Source: Phallusia mammillata
Lineage: Eukaryota > Chordata > Ascidiacea > Phlebobranchia > Ascidiidae
Direction: 5' to 3'
DNA: 64,000 nt
Assembly: GCA_003260075.1 (NCBI GenBank)
Contig: QLIY01000238.1
Span: forward strand, 120,886-184,885
The notes beneath the pieces are model-generated. The model did no database searches. It worked only from the letters and a program-made list of their open reading frames with translations, and was not told where the DNA came from. Of the stretch, positions 39,254 through 51,231 are shown one piece after another; positions within the stretch are counted from its first letter, which is position 1, and every line of letters starts with the position of its first letter. Both the position numbers and the translations under genes were made by a program.

Positions 39254-39882
39254 ATCTTTCATCGCGTGAACCGGATAAAGCAGACACAAGACCAAGATTG
39301 GGAATCTGGTGTAATAGTCCAAGCAAGAAGAAGAGTGAAGTTCAGACCAAACAATCAATCCATCAACTTCACATTAAATTTGTTCCCAGTCGACTTCATT
39401 GCTGTTATGATTCAACCTAAGTGCTTCATCGTGGAAATACCAAGAATTAACGAAATGAGACTTTGTAACATTTAGACTGCATAGAAATGTGGTGCTGGTG
39501 CAGGTCGTGGCAAAGAATTGGATTTCGCTTTGTCAAAGTGGCCTCACGTGTTTATCATTGCAACATCTGTAACCTGATACAATCTTGTTTTAATCTCCAG
39601 CCGTGTATGTTCCATCGTTGAGAATTTTCATAAACGTGTGTTACATCTTTTTGTCAAAAGTTTCATAAATTCTTTGTTAAAATGATCGTTTGTGGTTTAT
39701 ACAAAGATGGAAGAATGTTGTGTTCCTTATAATTACGAAAAGTCACAATGAAAATCATTACACAACCGCTTAGCTGTATTTTCATACATTTTCGGAACAA
39801 TATTGGCTGTACTCTCACGGTAAGGTTATGAGAACTCTGACAGTAGTTACGTCAGCCTAGCACACCATAATACGTTAATAAA
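39254..39882 (+). other. Likely PKG 3' UTR
   Basis: No coding sequence. An AATAAA at 39877-39882 is the first clear polyadenylation signal after the stop; another AATAAA occurs near 40105. Confidence 0.45.
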
Positions 39883-41107
39883 ATTTTCGCATTAAGTCAG
39901 TTGACACACGACATGTGACTTCACGAGGCTGTTGAGTGACGAACAAACACTCACGAGCCAAAAGAATGTGCGGTGTAATAAAGCATACAAACAACGACAA
40001 CCCGGACGCACGCAACCTCGGTAACACCACAATGTTTTAATTTGAAAATGTGTCGAAGAAAAAAGTTTAAAAAATAACCTCTTGCTTGCAAGAACCAAAT
40101 CAACAATAAAACAGAAGAAAATCGCATATATTTGTCTTTTATTCTCTTAAAGTAAACGTCAAAATTATTTTATTTGATGTTTTTAATACTTTTTTAGTCT
40201 TAAAGCAGTGATGTAGGCAGCCAAACGAACTGAGAGAGGGAAAATAATTTGTTGCCCGATACCGTTTGTTTGCTAATACTTGGCGTAAAGTCGGGTTTTT
40301 ATTTAACACGTGATTTTCCTAGGGTTCGACGGGACGGCTAAATGCTTAATTCCCTTTTTTATCCAATGCCTACATAAATACAATATCTGGACTTGGGCTT
40401 CCAACTTGGTGACAATAGTCATTTTTTGGAAATTTGTATGGCCTATTGATTATATAGTGACCATGAGATATAAAACCACACTGAATTAAAGTATCATCAT
40501 ATACAACTTTTCTAAGGGGCCAAAGGTTTGTAAGGGGCCAAAGGGACCACGACTTGTTAGGCCAATGTCTTAAAGTTTTGAAACTGTTTTAAGCCTCTAA
40601 ATAGAGAGTTTTCGCCCCCTCAAGAAAAATTCCTTGATACGAACCCAGCTTGTTTGCCTTCTGATAAGTGGATTGCGTTACAGGAAAAGTAGTTTTGCTG
40701 ATCGTTGTGGCGACAAAACAATGACGAAGGGAATTTTTTGACCTCTTGTTGCAACTATCGGTCATCTGGTAACGGTTTATGGTAAAAGTTACGACGCTTT
40801 GACGTCAGTTACCATTCCGTAGGAAATTTTACCGCAAAAAACTTTTCTCTGTGACTTTAGCACGAAATTAACATCACAAAATCTTCATTGATGTGATACA
40901 GAAAAAGCATGCATTTAGTTTTGTTCTTGTTTAACAAAAATATGTCAAATTTGGTTACTTGATTTTAATGAACAATAATGTAGTCTCATAGCAATTGGTT
41001 CTTCAAAGTGGTTTCCAGAAAAACCGTCATAAAGTTAAAGTAGTTTCATAAGGTAACGACGCAGTATAAGTCTACGTTCATAATCACCAAATTAGAGGCG
41101 ATAAAAG

Positions 41108-41347
41108 GTATTTTATAACAGCTTAAGCCATTATCTTGTTAATATCTGTAATTGTCGAACAGCTGGTGGCGCAATAATTTTTGTCAGACTGATACAAGCA
41201 CAATGCAATTGTGTAACAACTTACCCCCCCCCCCGTATTTTATAACAGCTTAAGCCATTATCTTGTTAATATCTGTAATTGTAATATGGCGCAATAATTT
41301 TTGTCAGACTGATACAGCTAAGCACAATGCAATTGTGTAACAACTTA
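41108..41347. repeat. Direct duplication around a C11 run
   Basis: About 115 bp at 41108-41223 recurs at 41235-41347 with small indels. The copies are separated by C11 (41224-41234). Confidence 0.88.
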
Positions 41348-41370
41348 GAAAAATCTTGTTTGTTTGTTAG

Positions 41371-41878
41371 CTCAGCACTAACGCTAAACTCGTTAATCTG
41401 ATAAGCGATACACTGCGAGTAATTATACAATACTTGATGTGAGGGTTTCGAGGAAAAAGGGGCTTGTTTGAAAATAATGGTAAAGTTTGGCAAAAGTGGT
41501 AGTCGGTAGTCCTGATTTCAATCAATGATTGTTTGAAAGCCGCCCATTTAGAAAACGATTGTTTTGGTGTTCTAAATCATAAATAGGGAAATCACACAAA
41601 TGTAGCAGTATTTTGCTTATGTTTAACAGAGTTGTATTTCACAATGTAAACAAAACGTATGATTGCACATCGAACGGTTTAAAAAATAAATAAAAAGGAC
41701 AAACAAAATGAAGAACAATAAGCAAAAACCCCCCCCCCGCTCAGCACTAACGCTAAACTCGTTAATCTGATAAGCGATACACTGCGGGTAATTATACAAT
41801 ACTTGATGTGTGGGTTTCGAGGAAAAAGGCGCTTGTTTGAAAATAATGGTAAAGTTTGGCAAAAGTGTCCCCCCCCCC
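41371..41878. repeat. Duplication with two C10 runs beside the Ras-like stop codon
   Basis: Block 41371-41498 recurs at 41739-41867 with about three differences. A C10 run lies before the second copy (41728-41737) and another directly after it (41869-41878). The last run ends 24 bp from the GTPase stop codon. Confidence 0.88.
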
Positions 41879-41902
41879 GGGCTTGAAAAGATTGGAAGTT
41901 GT

Positions 41903-42076
41903 TCACAAGGACAATGAACGACCGTTTTTTGATTTAGTAACTTTTGTGAGCAATCCATTAATGCATTTTTGTACAGCATCATAACCTTCAGCTGCTGACA
42001 ATTCTTCATAGTCCAGTATATCGTGGTACTTGCATGCGATACTTTGACCCTCTAGCACCGTTACTCGTCTATTGTG
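41903..42076 (-). CDS. Ras-like GTPase exon 5 (last)
   Basis: 174 nt, acceptor TTTTGCAG, stop TGA. It encodes HNRRVTVLEGQSIACKYHD and ELSAAEGYDAVQKCINGLL, the G5 loop and final helix. Confidence 0.9.
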   Translation of the reverse strand, partial: HNRRVTVLEGQSIACKYHDILDYEELSAAEGYDAVQKCINGLLTKVTKSKNGRSLSL

Positions 42077-44152
42077 CTGCAAAAGTAAAAAGACATTACT
42101 TTACAACATGTATTTTGCATTTTAAGTTTTCAAGACTTCATACAGATAAAAAGATTTTTAGCAAAATGAAAACTTTCAAAGTTTTTGGTAATTTACATCA
42201 TTAAATTTTGCAACAGTCAAAAATTCAGTAATAGTAAGATGGCATTGTTTCTTACCCACAAATCAGCCTTGTTTCCAATCAACAAAAGTGGTTTGTTTCG
42301 GAAGTTTTTGTAGATTTTTTGGCTGTAAACTGTTTCATTTCTTCTCGTCAATGGTAGTGAGGCCGAGTCTGAATTTTCCGAAGATTTTTTACACAAGGCT
42401 TTGATGACGCCTTGCGCGTATTCAAATGTAAGAAGATTGCCTACGTCGTAGACTACGATAATGCCGTCAGCCCAAGCCAGCTTTTTTTCATCAACGACGT
42501 TATCACTGCCAACATTGCTCTGCAAAAAATAATGCATTTTAAACGTGCATTTGGGACTTTCTTTTTCGTAAATATGTAGGTATGCATTAGAAGTTGAAAA
42601 AAAACATAACTAAACAAGATTTGAGTGATAATTGTAAAACATGTGCTTGACCACACCAGGCCTTTTCAGTATTTGCTTGGACATGTAGTCAAAACAAACA
42701 CATACAGATTACTTAATACAAAAGTTTTCAACCAGGTCTTTAAGTTTATTAACTCGTCCTACTCCAACAGCGTTTGAGGGACAAGCACGATTTTCTTTCA
42801 CACTAGCACGATTTAGCTACAGCGGTTAGTAACGATTCAGTTGGAAATCTCAACGTGCTGCAATGTGCATACCTCACTGTCACTTGTGTCCAGAAACACC
42901 ACATTAACGTGGTTTTTCAGATGGGTAGCAGTATGCTCGTAGCGCTGATCTTCGCCAGACATGTAGTCCCCGATGAATCGTCTGGTAAGAAACCGTACGA
43001 TGAGTGCTGTAAAAATGAACTCTTGTGAGATTCTTGGGTAATTAAAAAACTGTTATCACTATGGCAACGAACAGTAAATAAGGAGAATGGTAAAAAACAC
43101 ATCATAGAACGTTTATCTTAGAATCAAACCGTATTTACGTTTTGCCAAGTGCGTACCAACTTAAAAGTACATTATAACCTTGGCCACAATAATGGGTAAA
43201 GCCAACGACGTCCCATTTATCTTTATCCTAAGCTACCGGAGGTTACCAAAAGTCATTAACCCTTGATGACTAAGGGTAGCCTGCATTTTACAAATGCCTC
43301 ATATAAGCCACGAACAAACAAAACGTGCAGCGACATTTAACCCATGTGGAGGTAGTTCAGGAACTGCTTATCAAGGTGTGTTTCGAAGTATCGTAGGGAC
43401 AACACAGCAAGCGATTAGAAACACGCATTGTCTGGTAAAATCGCTGGTGACTGGGTAAATAGTTTGCGTTGGTACATAGCGGGAGGCGGTGACCTAATCT
43501 AAGTAAAGTACCTTTGTAAAACACTTGTACGTTTGGGTCTACTGAAAATCTCGATAAGGTACGCGTGTGTGTCTCGATATATTTAGATCTATGTTAACAA
43601 GTTTTCGAAGACGGAATTAACAAGTTTCGATTATGCGAAAGTTACCCAATCTTACATTTACACGCATATTGATGCCCAATTTTAGGTTATTATAAAAACA
43701 ATAAAATTCATGGCAATACATTTTTTTTCAATTTCGATAAATACCAAAACACAATTGTATTACTTTCGCGTCAAGTATAATTTATGCTTACCAGATTTGC
43801 CAACGTTCTTTGCACCAAGCACCAGAACATTAAGCGATTTTGATTTAGGCTTCACCAAAGAAAGTTTGTTTTTTTGCAGATGATCGACTGATCTATAATT
43901 TCAAAATCACACCATTAAAATAAGCCATACTGCAATTAAAACAGAAAAAAAAACACAAACTTACATTTTCAAGTTCTGCATACTCTTACGCAGCATTGCA
44001 ATGCATGGAAATTTCAACGCTTGAACATTTTTGCCGTCGCTCTGGTCCTCACTTTTGTTGGATTTTATAGCAAGACGAGTGGAATAAACTCTATTAGCTG
44101 ATATTTCCGCTAAGCTTCCATGTACTGTGCCTCGTCGCTTGTAGTTCACCAT
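41903..44152 (-). CDS. Ras-like small GTPase, RASL11/RERG-type (286 aa)
   Basis: Five exons on the minus strand: 43965-44152, 43792-43892, 42873-43006, 42256-42519, 41903-42076, all with GT-AG introns and consistent phase. Residues 1-82 are an N-terminal extension without recognised motif. G1 is GAKNVGKS (89-96), followed by ALIVRFLTRRFIGDY, characteristic of the RASL11 group. G4 is GNKADL (223-228) and G5 is SAA (256-258). The G3 position reads DTSDSE (136-141) instead of DTxGxE, so the switch-II Gly and the catalytic Gln are missing. There is no C-terminal CAAX box; the protein ends RSLSL. Membrane lipidation is therefore unlikely, and GTP hydrolysis is probably poor or absent. RASL11A and RASL11B are about 245 aa. 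RERG, RASL12 or RASL10 types are alternatives; I leave the symbol open. Confidence 0.9.
42256..42519 (-). CDS. Ras-like GTPase exon 4
   Basis: 264 nt, phase 0 at both ends. It encodes WADGIIVVYDVGNLLTFEYA, a Ser-rich insert (SSENSDSAS) and LLLIGNKADLW with the G4 motif. Confidence 0.92.
42873..43006 (-). CDS. Ras-like GTPase exon 3
   Basis: 134 nt. It encodes ALIVRFLTRRFIGDY and ends in VVFLDTSDSE, the degenerate G3 motif. Confidence 0.92.
43792..43892 (-). CDS. Ras-like GTPase exon 2: P-loop
   Basis: 101 nt, donor GTAAGC. It encodes SKSLNVLVLGAKNVGKS with the phosphate-binding loop. Confidence 0.92.
43965..44152 (-). CDS. Ras-like GTPase exon 1: N-terminal extension
   Basis: 188 nt, donor GTAAGT. 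The first ATG is at 44150-44152. It encodes a basic, unrecognised leader of 62 residues. The reading frame and phase join perfectly to the P-loop exon, but the start is not proved by homology. Confidence 0.75.
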
Positions 44153-44237
44153 AATGAATAAAATAGTTCGACGAATGTTATCTGGTCGTGATTAAACGGC
44201 AATGAAATTATAAACTGCACTGGTAACACAGACCCAG

Positions 44238-44245
44238 TATATATA
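44238..44245 (-). promoter_or_regulatory. Candidate TATA box for the Ras-like gene
   Basis: TATATATA about 86 nt upstream of the ATG on the minus strand. It is palindromic, so orientation is uncertain. Confidence 0.3.
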
Positions 44246-44309
44246 CAACACTGCAGTGTGTAAGGGAAAAAAGAATGTGCTATGTTTACCGCTCACAACG
44301 CTTTTCCGC

Positions 44310-44515
44310 TAAACCCAGGACTCCCGCCGCGGACAGCTCGCCGCGAATCCGTTCAGCAAACATTGCATGATAAGCAGAGCAATGGCCGGGCCTAATAGTG
44401 TTTTGGGCCTGAAGAGTACAAGAGTGGCGAATCGCACTAATTTGTTTACACTCTGGCGCGCGACTTGGACACACAGTTCCCGCGAAGTTTCCTTCTCAGT
44501 ATGCAAATATCAGTA
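44310..44515 (-). repeat. Dispersed repeat copy 1 (possible SINE)
   Basis: It shares GTTCAGCAAACAT and GCGAATCGCACTAATTTGTT, TTACACTCTGG and GCAAATATCA with 46079-46276 in the same order, with diverged sequence between. The 60-65-codon minus-strand frames here are not supported as genes. Confidence 0.65.
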
Positions 44516-44965
44516 ACAACTTGACTATGGATTTAAAAGGTAATTAGTTTCCGGACAAACTAGCGCGGCTTTCCGTTTTTGGATACATCCGTTTTGGGAG
44601 GCTACGCAATTAGACAATAAAATTAAGTTTTTCCAACAAACAATAATCAGGCAAGCCAATTTATTTGTAAGTTATAAAATACGACGTTTCGACGCATCTT
44701 ATTTCATTCTCAATGTCAATCGGTATACAAACATATTGGCTTGTCTGTTTAGTGTCAGTATTGTGAAAACCGTATACCTAAGAAATAGTTATGTTTGGAT
44801 TGATCGGTTACTATTATTAAAAAGTGTGTTACGCAAAACTGATACTTTGATCCATCATCCATTTTTACATAATTTTTATTGATTGTTTTGTTGTTTATCA
44901 ATTTTTAATGATGAAAATAACGACCCAAAATAGACGTAAAAAGCGACATGCTTTATTGTTCAAAC

Positions 44966-44994
44966 GTTTCGGCAAATGCTCCTGCCATCATCAA
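44966..44994 (-). other. Hammerhead-like core motif, inverted partner of 57090-57118
   Basis: The minus strand reads TTGATGA, T, GGCA, an 8-nt loop, TGCC, GAAAC. The first core C is T here, which would disable a hammerhead. The surrounding 100 bp match 57055-57180 in inverse orientation. Confidence 0.35.
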
Positions 44995-45625
44995 TGATAT
45001 GAAGGCCACATCAGTTACACCCGTTTATATACATTTCAGTCGCATGAAGGAATGAATGCGCCGCTTGTTTCGCACCTTTTTATCATTCCATTAAACTTAT
45101 GAACAGATCCGTATATAGTGTTCAAAATTATTAATTTTTGTTTCTACAAAGCACCAGACATATTTTTGTCCCCCTTTTGTGAGATTTTGTTATCTTCCCT
45201 GTCTTACGCAACAGATATTTTCATCCTACGTCCTGCCACTAATTAGCGTAGCAAGATGGTGAAGTGAAGGCCAATTCAGCATGTCAGTGTCTGTCCATGG
45301 GTCTGTTGTGCTGATGTTGCTCAATTATGTTGAAAGCTAAACAAGTTTTAAATCACAATTAGATGGGAATTGCGTCAGAAAAATTGTCAACGGACGTCAA
45401 TACTTTATAAAGCAGTTGTCGCTTGTGAAAACAGATGTCGCCTTCTTTTCCGTACTTCATTATTACATTTATCTCGTGGTTAATCAATTCCTCTTCACAT
45501 CTTACAACTAATTAGGGTTTGAAAAAGTGAAAGGAATGCCCAATTAGACATGGCACTGCCTGTCCTTGGTTCTATTGTGCTGGATGTTGCTCATTTGTGC
45601 TGTCGTCAAAGCTTTTGAAAGGGTA

Positions 45626-45840
45626 CTTATAAAGCAAATTTTCGCAGTACATTTTTTTAAAGTATTTTCTGCTTAAATCGAGAAGTCATGATGACCGATA
45701 TAACTTGTAAGCAAAAAATATTTCATTGCCCCCCCCCCCTTATAAAGCAAATTTTCGCAGTACATTTTTTTAAAGTATTTTCTGCTGAAATCAAGAAGTC
45801 ATGATGACCGATATAACTTGTAAGCCAAAAATATTTCATT
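45626..45840. repeat. Direct duplication around a C11 run
   Basis: About 101 bp (45626-45727) recurs at 45740-45840 with about four differences. The copies are separated by C11 (45729-45739). Confidence 0.9.
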
Positions 45841-46029
45841 AAGACAAAGTTTGCCTGTCAAAATAACTACAAACAATTAAGCAAAATGTGTTTTTTGTCG
45901 TGTTGCATTTCGTTTTTATTTTATTTTTTTAATCAATCGTATTGAGTAAAATTGGATGCCTTTATTGAAGATACACATTTTCAAGTGACAAACATTGTCA
46001 AACGGCAAAGACATTGGCTGGAAAAAAAA

Positions 46030-46276
46030 TCGAGCTTGCGGTGGGATTTGAACCCGCAACAGGAGACTATCAGGGGTAAAGCAATCTGTTCAGCAAACAT
46101 GTCAAGGATGATAAGCAATGTTTAGGCCATCCAGGAATCGCGTTTGTATTCGCGCCTTGACGGGCGATCGAATGGAAAAAATGAGTGGGGCGAATCGCAC
46201 TAATTTGTTTACACTCTGGAGCGCGTCTCGGCAGTACGACTCGCTGTAAAATTTCTTTCAGTAAGCAAATATCATC
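46030..46276 (-). repeat. Dispersed repeat copy 2 with tRNA-like T-arm
   Basis: Shares ordered blocks with 44310-44515. At the minus-strand 3' end GCGGGTTCAAATCCCACC resembles a tRNA T-arm and is followed within about 10 nt by a run of T residues, like a Pol III terminator. No full cloverleaf could be drawn. A tRNA-derived SINE is the best guess. Confidence 0.5.
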
Positions 46277-47077
46277 AATTGACAATAGAATGAAAAAGTA
46301 TTCTGTTTCCAGGTAGCCTAAATGGGCGTGGCTTTCCGTTTCTCGCCATTCACATTTATAAGTTTTGTTTTTTTACATTTAGAAAACTGAGACTTTCATA
46401 GTTAATACATTTTGATTTTAAATTTATCAATTGGTGTCCGTTTCATCGGTAGAAAGTGTGATGCGCAATACAGGGACGCTGCTTTTGCATTTTTGCATTT
46501 AATGTTGGAAAGTACGACTGACCGGGGGATAATACTGCCGTGTATGCATACCAGATGCCGTGTGCGGTGTCCGCAAGGTGTCGGTATACGAGCAAATACT
46601 GATACCTCTACAAACGGAAAACTGTGCGCAAGGTATCTATTGCAATTTATTGTAAAAAGTCACTTGACAAACGCAATTGTAAAATGCTTTTTTAATCTTT
46701 TTTGATAAGTACTATTTGCCAAATCTGCAATTTTGCCGACGTAAATGGATAGACTACGATGCAATTAACATGCATTATTTTAAATAGAAAAGTTAAAGTT
46801 AAGAGTCACCTCGGGAGAAGTTTTGGCCATTACATCATGCTACAAACCCCAAATAAAGCGGCTTTAGGACAATTAAAGTTGTTAGGGTCCAATATGAACA
46901 TGCCAACGGGACCTCACACGTTACAAACCAGAAGGTTGCGTTTGTATGCGCGTGCCTGATTGGCAAGGCAGTGCATTCCCAGCCAATCAATGCAACTCGT
47001 GTTGCCCTACAGGTAAAGGGAAGAAAATGCCACAAACGTGCCACAAATTATCAGGTACTGGTATGGGAATCAAAATT

Positions 47078-49166
47078 GGGTAATCGGGTGAACCATATTG
47101 TAAAGCCTCTGTTTTTTAACGTTTTCAAAAATAAAAATAAAACACGCAAAAGACCTAGGTCCTATACTATATTATATGCGCTTCCCTGGCTTCCGCAAGA
47201 ATTGTTTTTTTTAACTGTGTTATTGACTAAGGTTTAAAAAAGGTGAAAGTTAAGGCCAATTCGACATGTCAGTGCTTCACCATAGGTCTAATTCGTGCAT
47301 TTTTTTTAAATTATTTTAAATTACAATTAGAAGAAAAAAAATGCAGAAAAGTGTCAATACATTGCAAAAACATACGTCACTCACGAAAGCAGATGTCGCT
47401 TTTATTTGCGAACCACCTTATTACATTCAACTCATTTATAATTGGGCAGGAAAATTGCTTTTTGCATCTTACAACTAATAGGTTTTTTTAATAAGTTAAA
47501 GGTTTGGAAAATGTACTGTTTTTATAATTTAGCAGTACATTTAAAAAAGGATTCAAATCACACGTGGATAAAATTTGGTCGAAAAAACCAGCTGTGTCGC
47601 TACAACATATCTTTCCTATTAAATGTTCCATTCACTTTCTTCTAGAGGACTTCATTACGCCTTGGTGTCGCTCTGCTTCTGTTGGTGAATGCTCTAGTGG
47701 ATTTGTGCTAAGGGAGGCAACTGTGCCCGTGATTCTACTTTTGGTAGACATACCACCGAACCCATAAAGCTCGGTTTGTAGAGACCCAGTTCCTGAGGGG
47801 CTCTTGTCGTGGGTTTGAATCCCTCTCTAACCTTGCCTTTTAGGAAAACTTGAAATCAGGTTACATAGTCACAACGCCTTTGATTGGCTGGCCGCACTAT
47901 GATTCATTCAAAATTTGCTAAAAATTGAATACAGAAGTTAAACTTATTTCAACACGGACTATACATATTAGTAACATGGAATTTCAGACCTATATGGACT
48001 AAAAGTGTGTAGAAATCAATCATGGGCGCCGGGGCGCCGGTAAAAAATATGCAAGAAGGTGGCAAATTTTGACAAATGCCTACGATATCAACGGCAGGGG
48101 ATATGGAAATAACACCAGATACGTAAATAAGGTAGATATTGTTACACTCGCTTGTTCAGAAATTCAGCGACTATCTCTCCTTTATTTAGAGTGTGATACC
48201 TTTTTTTTCATCAGTTTTTGCAACAAAAATGTTAAATTTGAGGTACATTTAAATTCAAAGAGGAAGAGGGCACGTGTCGCCTCTTGCACTTACATACCGG
48301 TGTCTATGGGTCCCCCCCCCCGGGTAATCGGGTGAACCATATTGTAAAGCCTCTGTTTTTTAACGTTTTTCAAAAATAAAAATAAAACACGCAAAAGACC
48401 TATACTATATTATATGCGCTTCCCTGACTTCCGCAAGAATTGTTTTTTAACTGTGTTATTGATTAAGCTTTAAAAACGGTGAAAGTTAAGGCCAATTCGA
48501 CATGTCAGTGCTTGACCATAGATCTAATTCGCTGTGCATTTTTTTAAAATTATTTTAAATTACAATTGGAAGAAAAAAAATGCAGAAAAGTGTCAATACA
48601 TTGCAAAAACAGACGTCACTCACGAAAGCAGATGTCGCTTTGACACGTAGATAAACATTTGGTCGAAAAAACCAGCTACAACATATCTTTCCTATAAAAT
48701 GTTCCACTCACTTTCCTCACTTTCTTCTAGAGGACTTCATTACGCCTTGGTGTCGCTCTGCTTCTGTTGGTGAATGCTCTAGTGGATTTGTGCTAAGGGA
48801 GGCAACTGTGCCCGTGATTCTACTTTTGGTAGACATACCACCGAACCCATAAAGCTCGGTTTGTAGAGACCCAGTTCCTGAGGGGCTCTTGTCGTGGGTT
48901 TGAATCCCTCTCTAACCTTGCCTTTTAGGAAAACTTGAAATCAGGTTACATAGTCACAACGCCTTTGATTGGCTGGCCGCACTATGATTCATTCAAAATT
49001 TGCTAAAAATTGAATACAGAAGTTAAACTTATTTCAACACGGACTATACATATTAGTAACATGGAATTTCAGACCTATATGGACTAAAAGTGTGTAGAAA
49101 TCAATCATGGGCGCCGGGGCGCCGGTAAAAAATATGCAAGAAGGTGGCAAATTTTGACAAATGCCT
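47078..49166. repeat. About 1-kb block present twice, ending at an N
   Basis: The block starting GGGTAATCGGGTGAACC at 47078 runs to about 48081 and recurs at 48322-49166, after a C10 run (48312-48321). The second copy lacks some internal stretches. Their last 440 bp or so look identical. The second copy stops exactly at the N (49167). Confidence 0.88.
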
Positions 49167-49167
49167 N
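49167..49167. other. Single N (assembly junction)
   Basis: One undetermined base at the exact end of the duplicated block. The sequence to the right is the end of an unrelated hAT element, so this is probably a join between contigs. Confidence 0.8.
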
Positions 49168-49204
49168 CGGATGCGGCCCGCGGGCCGTAGGTTGCCCACC
49201 CCTG
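49168..49204. mobile_element. Right end of a hAT-like element cut at the N
   Basis: GGCCGTAGGTTGCCCACCCCTG is a typical hAT right terminus. Its left part is missing because the sequence changes at the N. Confidence 0.55.
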
Positions 49205-50078
49205 ATGTAGATATTCATTATGCATGGATTTGTGTCATGTTCTTAATGCCTTGTGGTGGCTTCTATAAGTTGCAAACCAGTAAACGGTCACCAAACGGCT
49301 TACAATGACCACCAAATAAGTAAATCGTAAGGTGTTGCTTGTAACCGTAACCGTCTTTTCTCCCAAATGCGTCAAAAAATGTTGTACATAGCACGTGACA
49401 ACCGGGACTAAATGACAGTGTGATGTATTGTATTGTTGACTACTTGTCAGTAAAATCGATAACAGATGTACAACAAAAAACTCTTTGTACTTCCATTTGG
49501 GGCATCGGCGCACTGGACTTTATTGCGAACTTAAGTTCTACTACCATTTTAGGGCATATGTTAGTGGAAAACTGTGTCAGGTGCCCTATACAGAACACTA
49601 GAGTTTCTCAAATAAGGAACTCAACTTGGCAAAAGCGTTTGGCAAACACAACGTTGGGACAATGGCTCGAAATAAGGATCTACCTGATGAAACCCGATAG
49701 CAAACATAGCGCTATTACTAAATAAGGGCCCTCACCAGCGAAATCAGTTGGCAAACAAAGAATGGGTGCTATAAAAGCTTGAAGCATTCTGTTGCATCTG
49801 AGCTTGCTGCATAAGCTACTAGAAATATTTTTAAATTGGTTTGATAAGCTGAGATTCAGGATGTGGAATATTCTAACAAATGCTAAACTATCGCAGGTTT
49901 GCGCGTTAGTGTGAAAACGACTTTGAGCTTCAGTTGGGTTTCATTTACTTCGCTTGGTGAAAGAAAGCGCAATTGCACTGAAGCTGAACAACCAACAACT
50001 CGGAAATAACATTGGATCATGGCTGTACACGCCGCAGCTACACTGTATTTAAAAAGCGTTATGTAACTGGGCCGCTAA

Positions 50079-50773
50079 AGACACACGGCAGCAGGTTACT
50101 AGATCCACGAAATATTTATAGCACGAACACAAGAGGATATAAATGAGAATATGATTCGTTGCTTTGTTTTGGTCCAATATAAAGTATATAAAATGCGCAC
50201 AGCAAAATTAGTCCGAAAGTGTTATAGCTTGATCACTACACTAGCACATGTAGTGNTTGAAAAGGGGGCGATTGCACCAAAAAGGTTGAAGACCCCTGCT
50301 TTAAACCAAAAAAATAGAAATAAAAAAAATAAGTTTTAGTTTTAGGCCAGAAATACAAGCCCTAATGTGCTAAAATGTTAAACAATTATGTACAGTAGGT
50401 TATTCGTTCAGTATTAAAAATTTGGCCTTAATCGGCCAAATAGTTACTTTTACAGTCCATAATATGTGTACACTGTCAGTCAGATAGAAGTCTCAAGGGA
50501 GTAATTTATTAGTTTACGATTAAGGCGGGTAAATGCAGAGCGGGAGGGCTCAGCTTGACGTCCGGACGAACCCCCCCCCCCAGACACACGGCAGCAGGTT
50601 ACTAGATCCACGAAATATTTATAGCACGAGCACAAGAGGGTATAAATGAGAATATGATTCGTTGCTTTAAACCTATGTATATGTGTTTTGGTCCAATATA
50701 AAGTATATAAAATGCGCACAGCAAAATTAGTCCGAAAGTGTTATAGCTTGATCACTGCACTAGCACATGTAGT
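50079..50773. repeat. Duplicated block with N and C11 between copies
   Basis: Block 50079-50255, starting AGACACACGGCAGCAGG, recurs at 50582-50773. The first copy ends at N 50256; the second begins after C11 (50571-50581). The second copy has an extra 20 or so bp. Confidence 0.88.
50257..50298. mobile_element. Right end of a hAT-like element after an N
   Basis: GGGGGCGATT...GGTTGAAGACCCCTG matches the right end of the element ending at 51795. The left part is absent because the sequence changes at N 50256. Confidence 0.5.
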
Positions 50774-50920
50774 GAACAGTGAACACTGAGCACACGCAGT
50801 CAAGTGTTGCATAAAGAACTTTGACCTTAGCTTTTCCCGACCTACCGTTAGTAACGAAATACGAAACCAAACGGAAAGCGAGCAGCTGCGCAGCAGTAGT
50901 TGATGGTGCATCGACGGTTT

Positions 50921-50930
50921 CCCCCCCCCC
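50921..50930. repeat. C10 homopolymer
   Basis: Ten C residues between GACGGTTT and GTTTGGTC. No duplicated flanks seen. Confidence 0.8.
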
Positions 50931-51059
50931 GTTTGGTCAAGAAAGAGTGCTTTAAATTTATTCAAATTTGCACAGATGGTAGTTATTAATCCAGATTTGA
51001 TCCTTCTGAAGTTAGACCCCGACGGACCCAGCGATTCACCCACAGGCCCCGAAAACGAC

Positions 51060-51143
51060 CAGGGTTATTCAACGGGGGCGATTTTGTCTACCGAGGGGGC
51101 AATGGTGACAATTTTGGAAGTTGGGGGGCGATTTCAACATCAG

Positions 51144-51231
<88 letters not shown>

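Larger units (their letters stand above)
39883..41902. other. Convergent intergenic region between PKG and the Ras-like gene
   Basis: No gene recognised. Its right half is made of duplicated blocks separated by C runs (listed separately). The 3' UTR of the Ras-like gene must start at its right edge. Confidence 0.6.

Noticed and set aside
41623-42009. 128-codon minus-strand frame
   Set aside because: It overlaps the last Ras-like exon in another frame and runs through C runs and duplicated blocks.
46030-46110. Functional tRNA gene on the minus strand
   Set aside because: The T-arm is good, but acceptor, D-arm and anticodon arms could not be paired; a SINE-like fragment is more likely.
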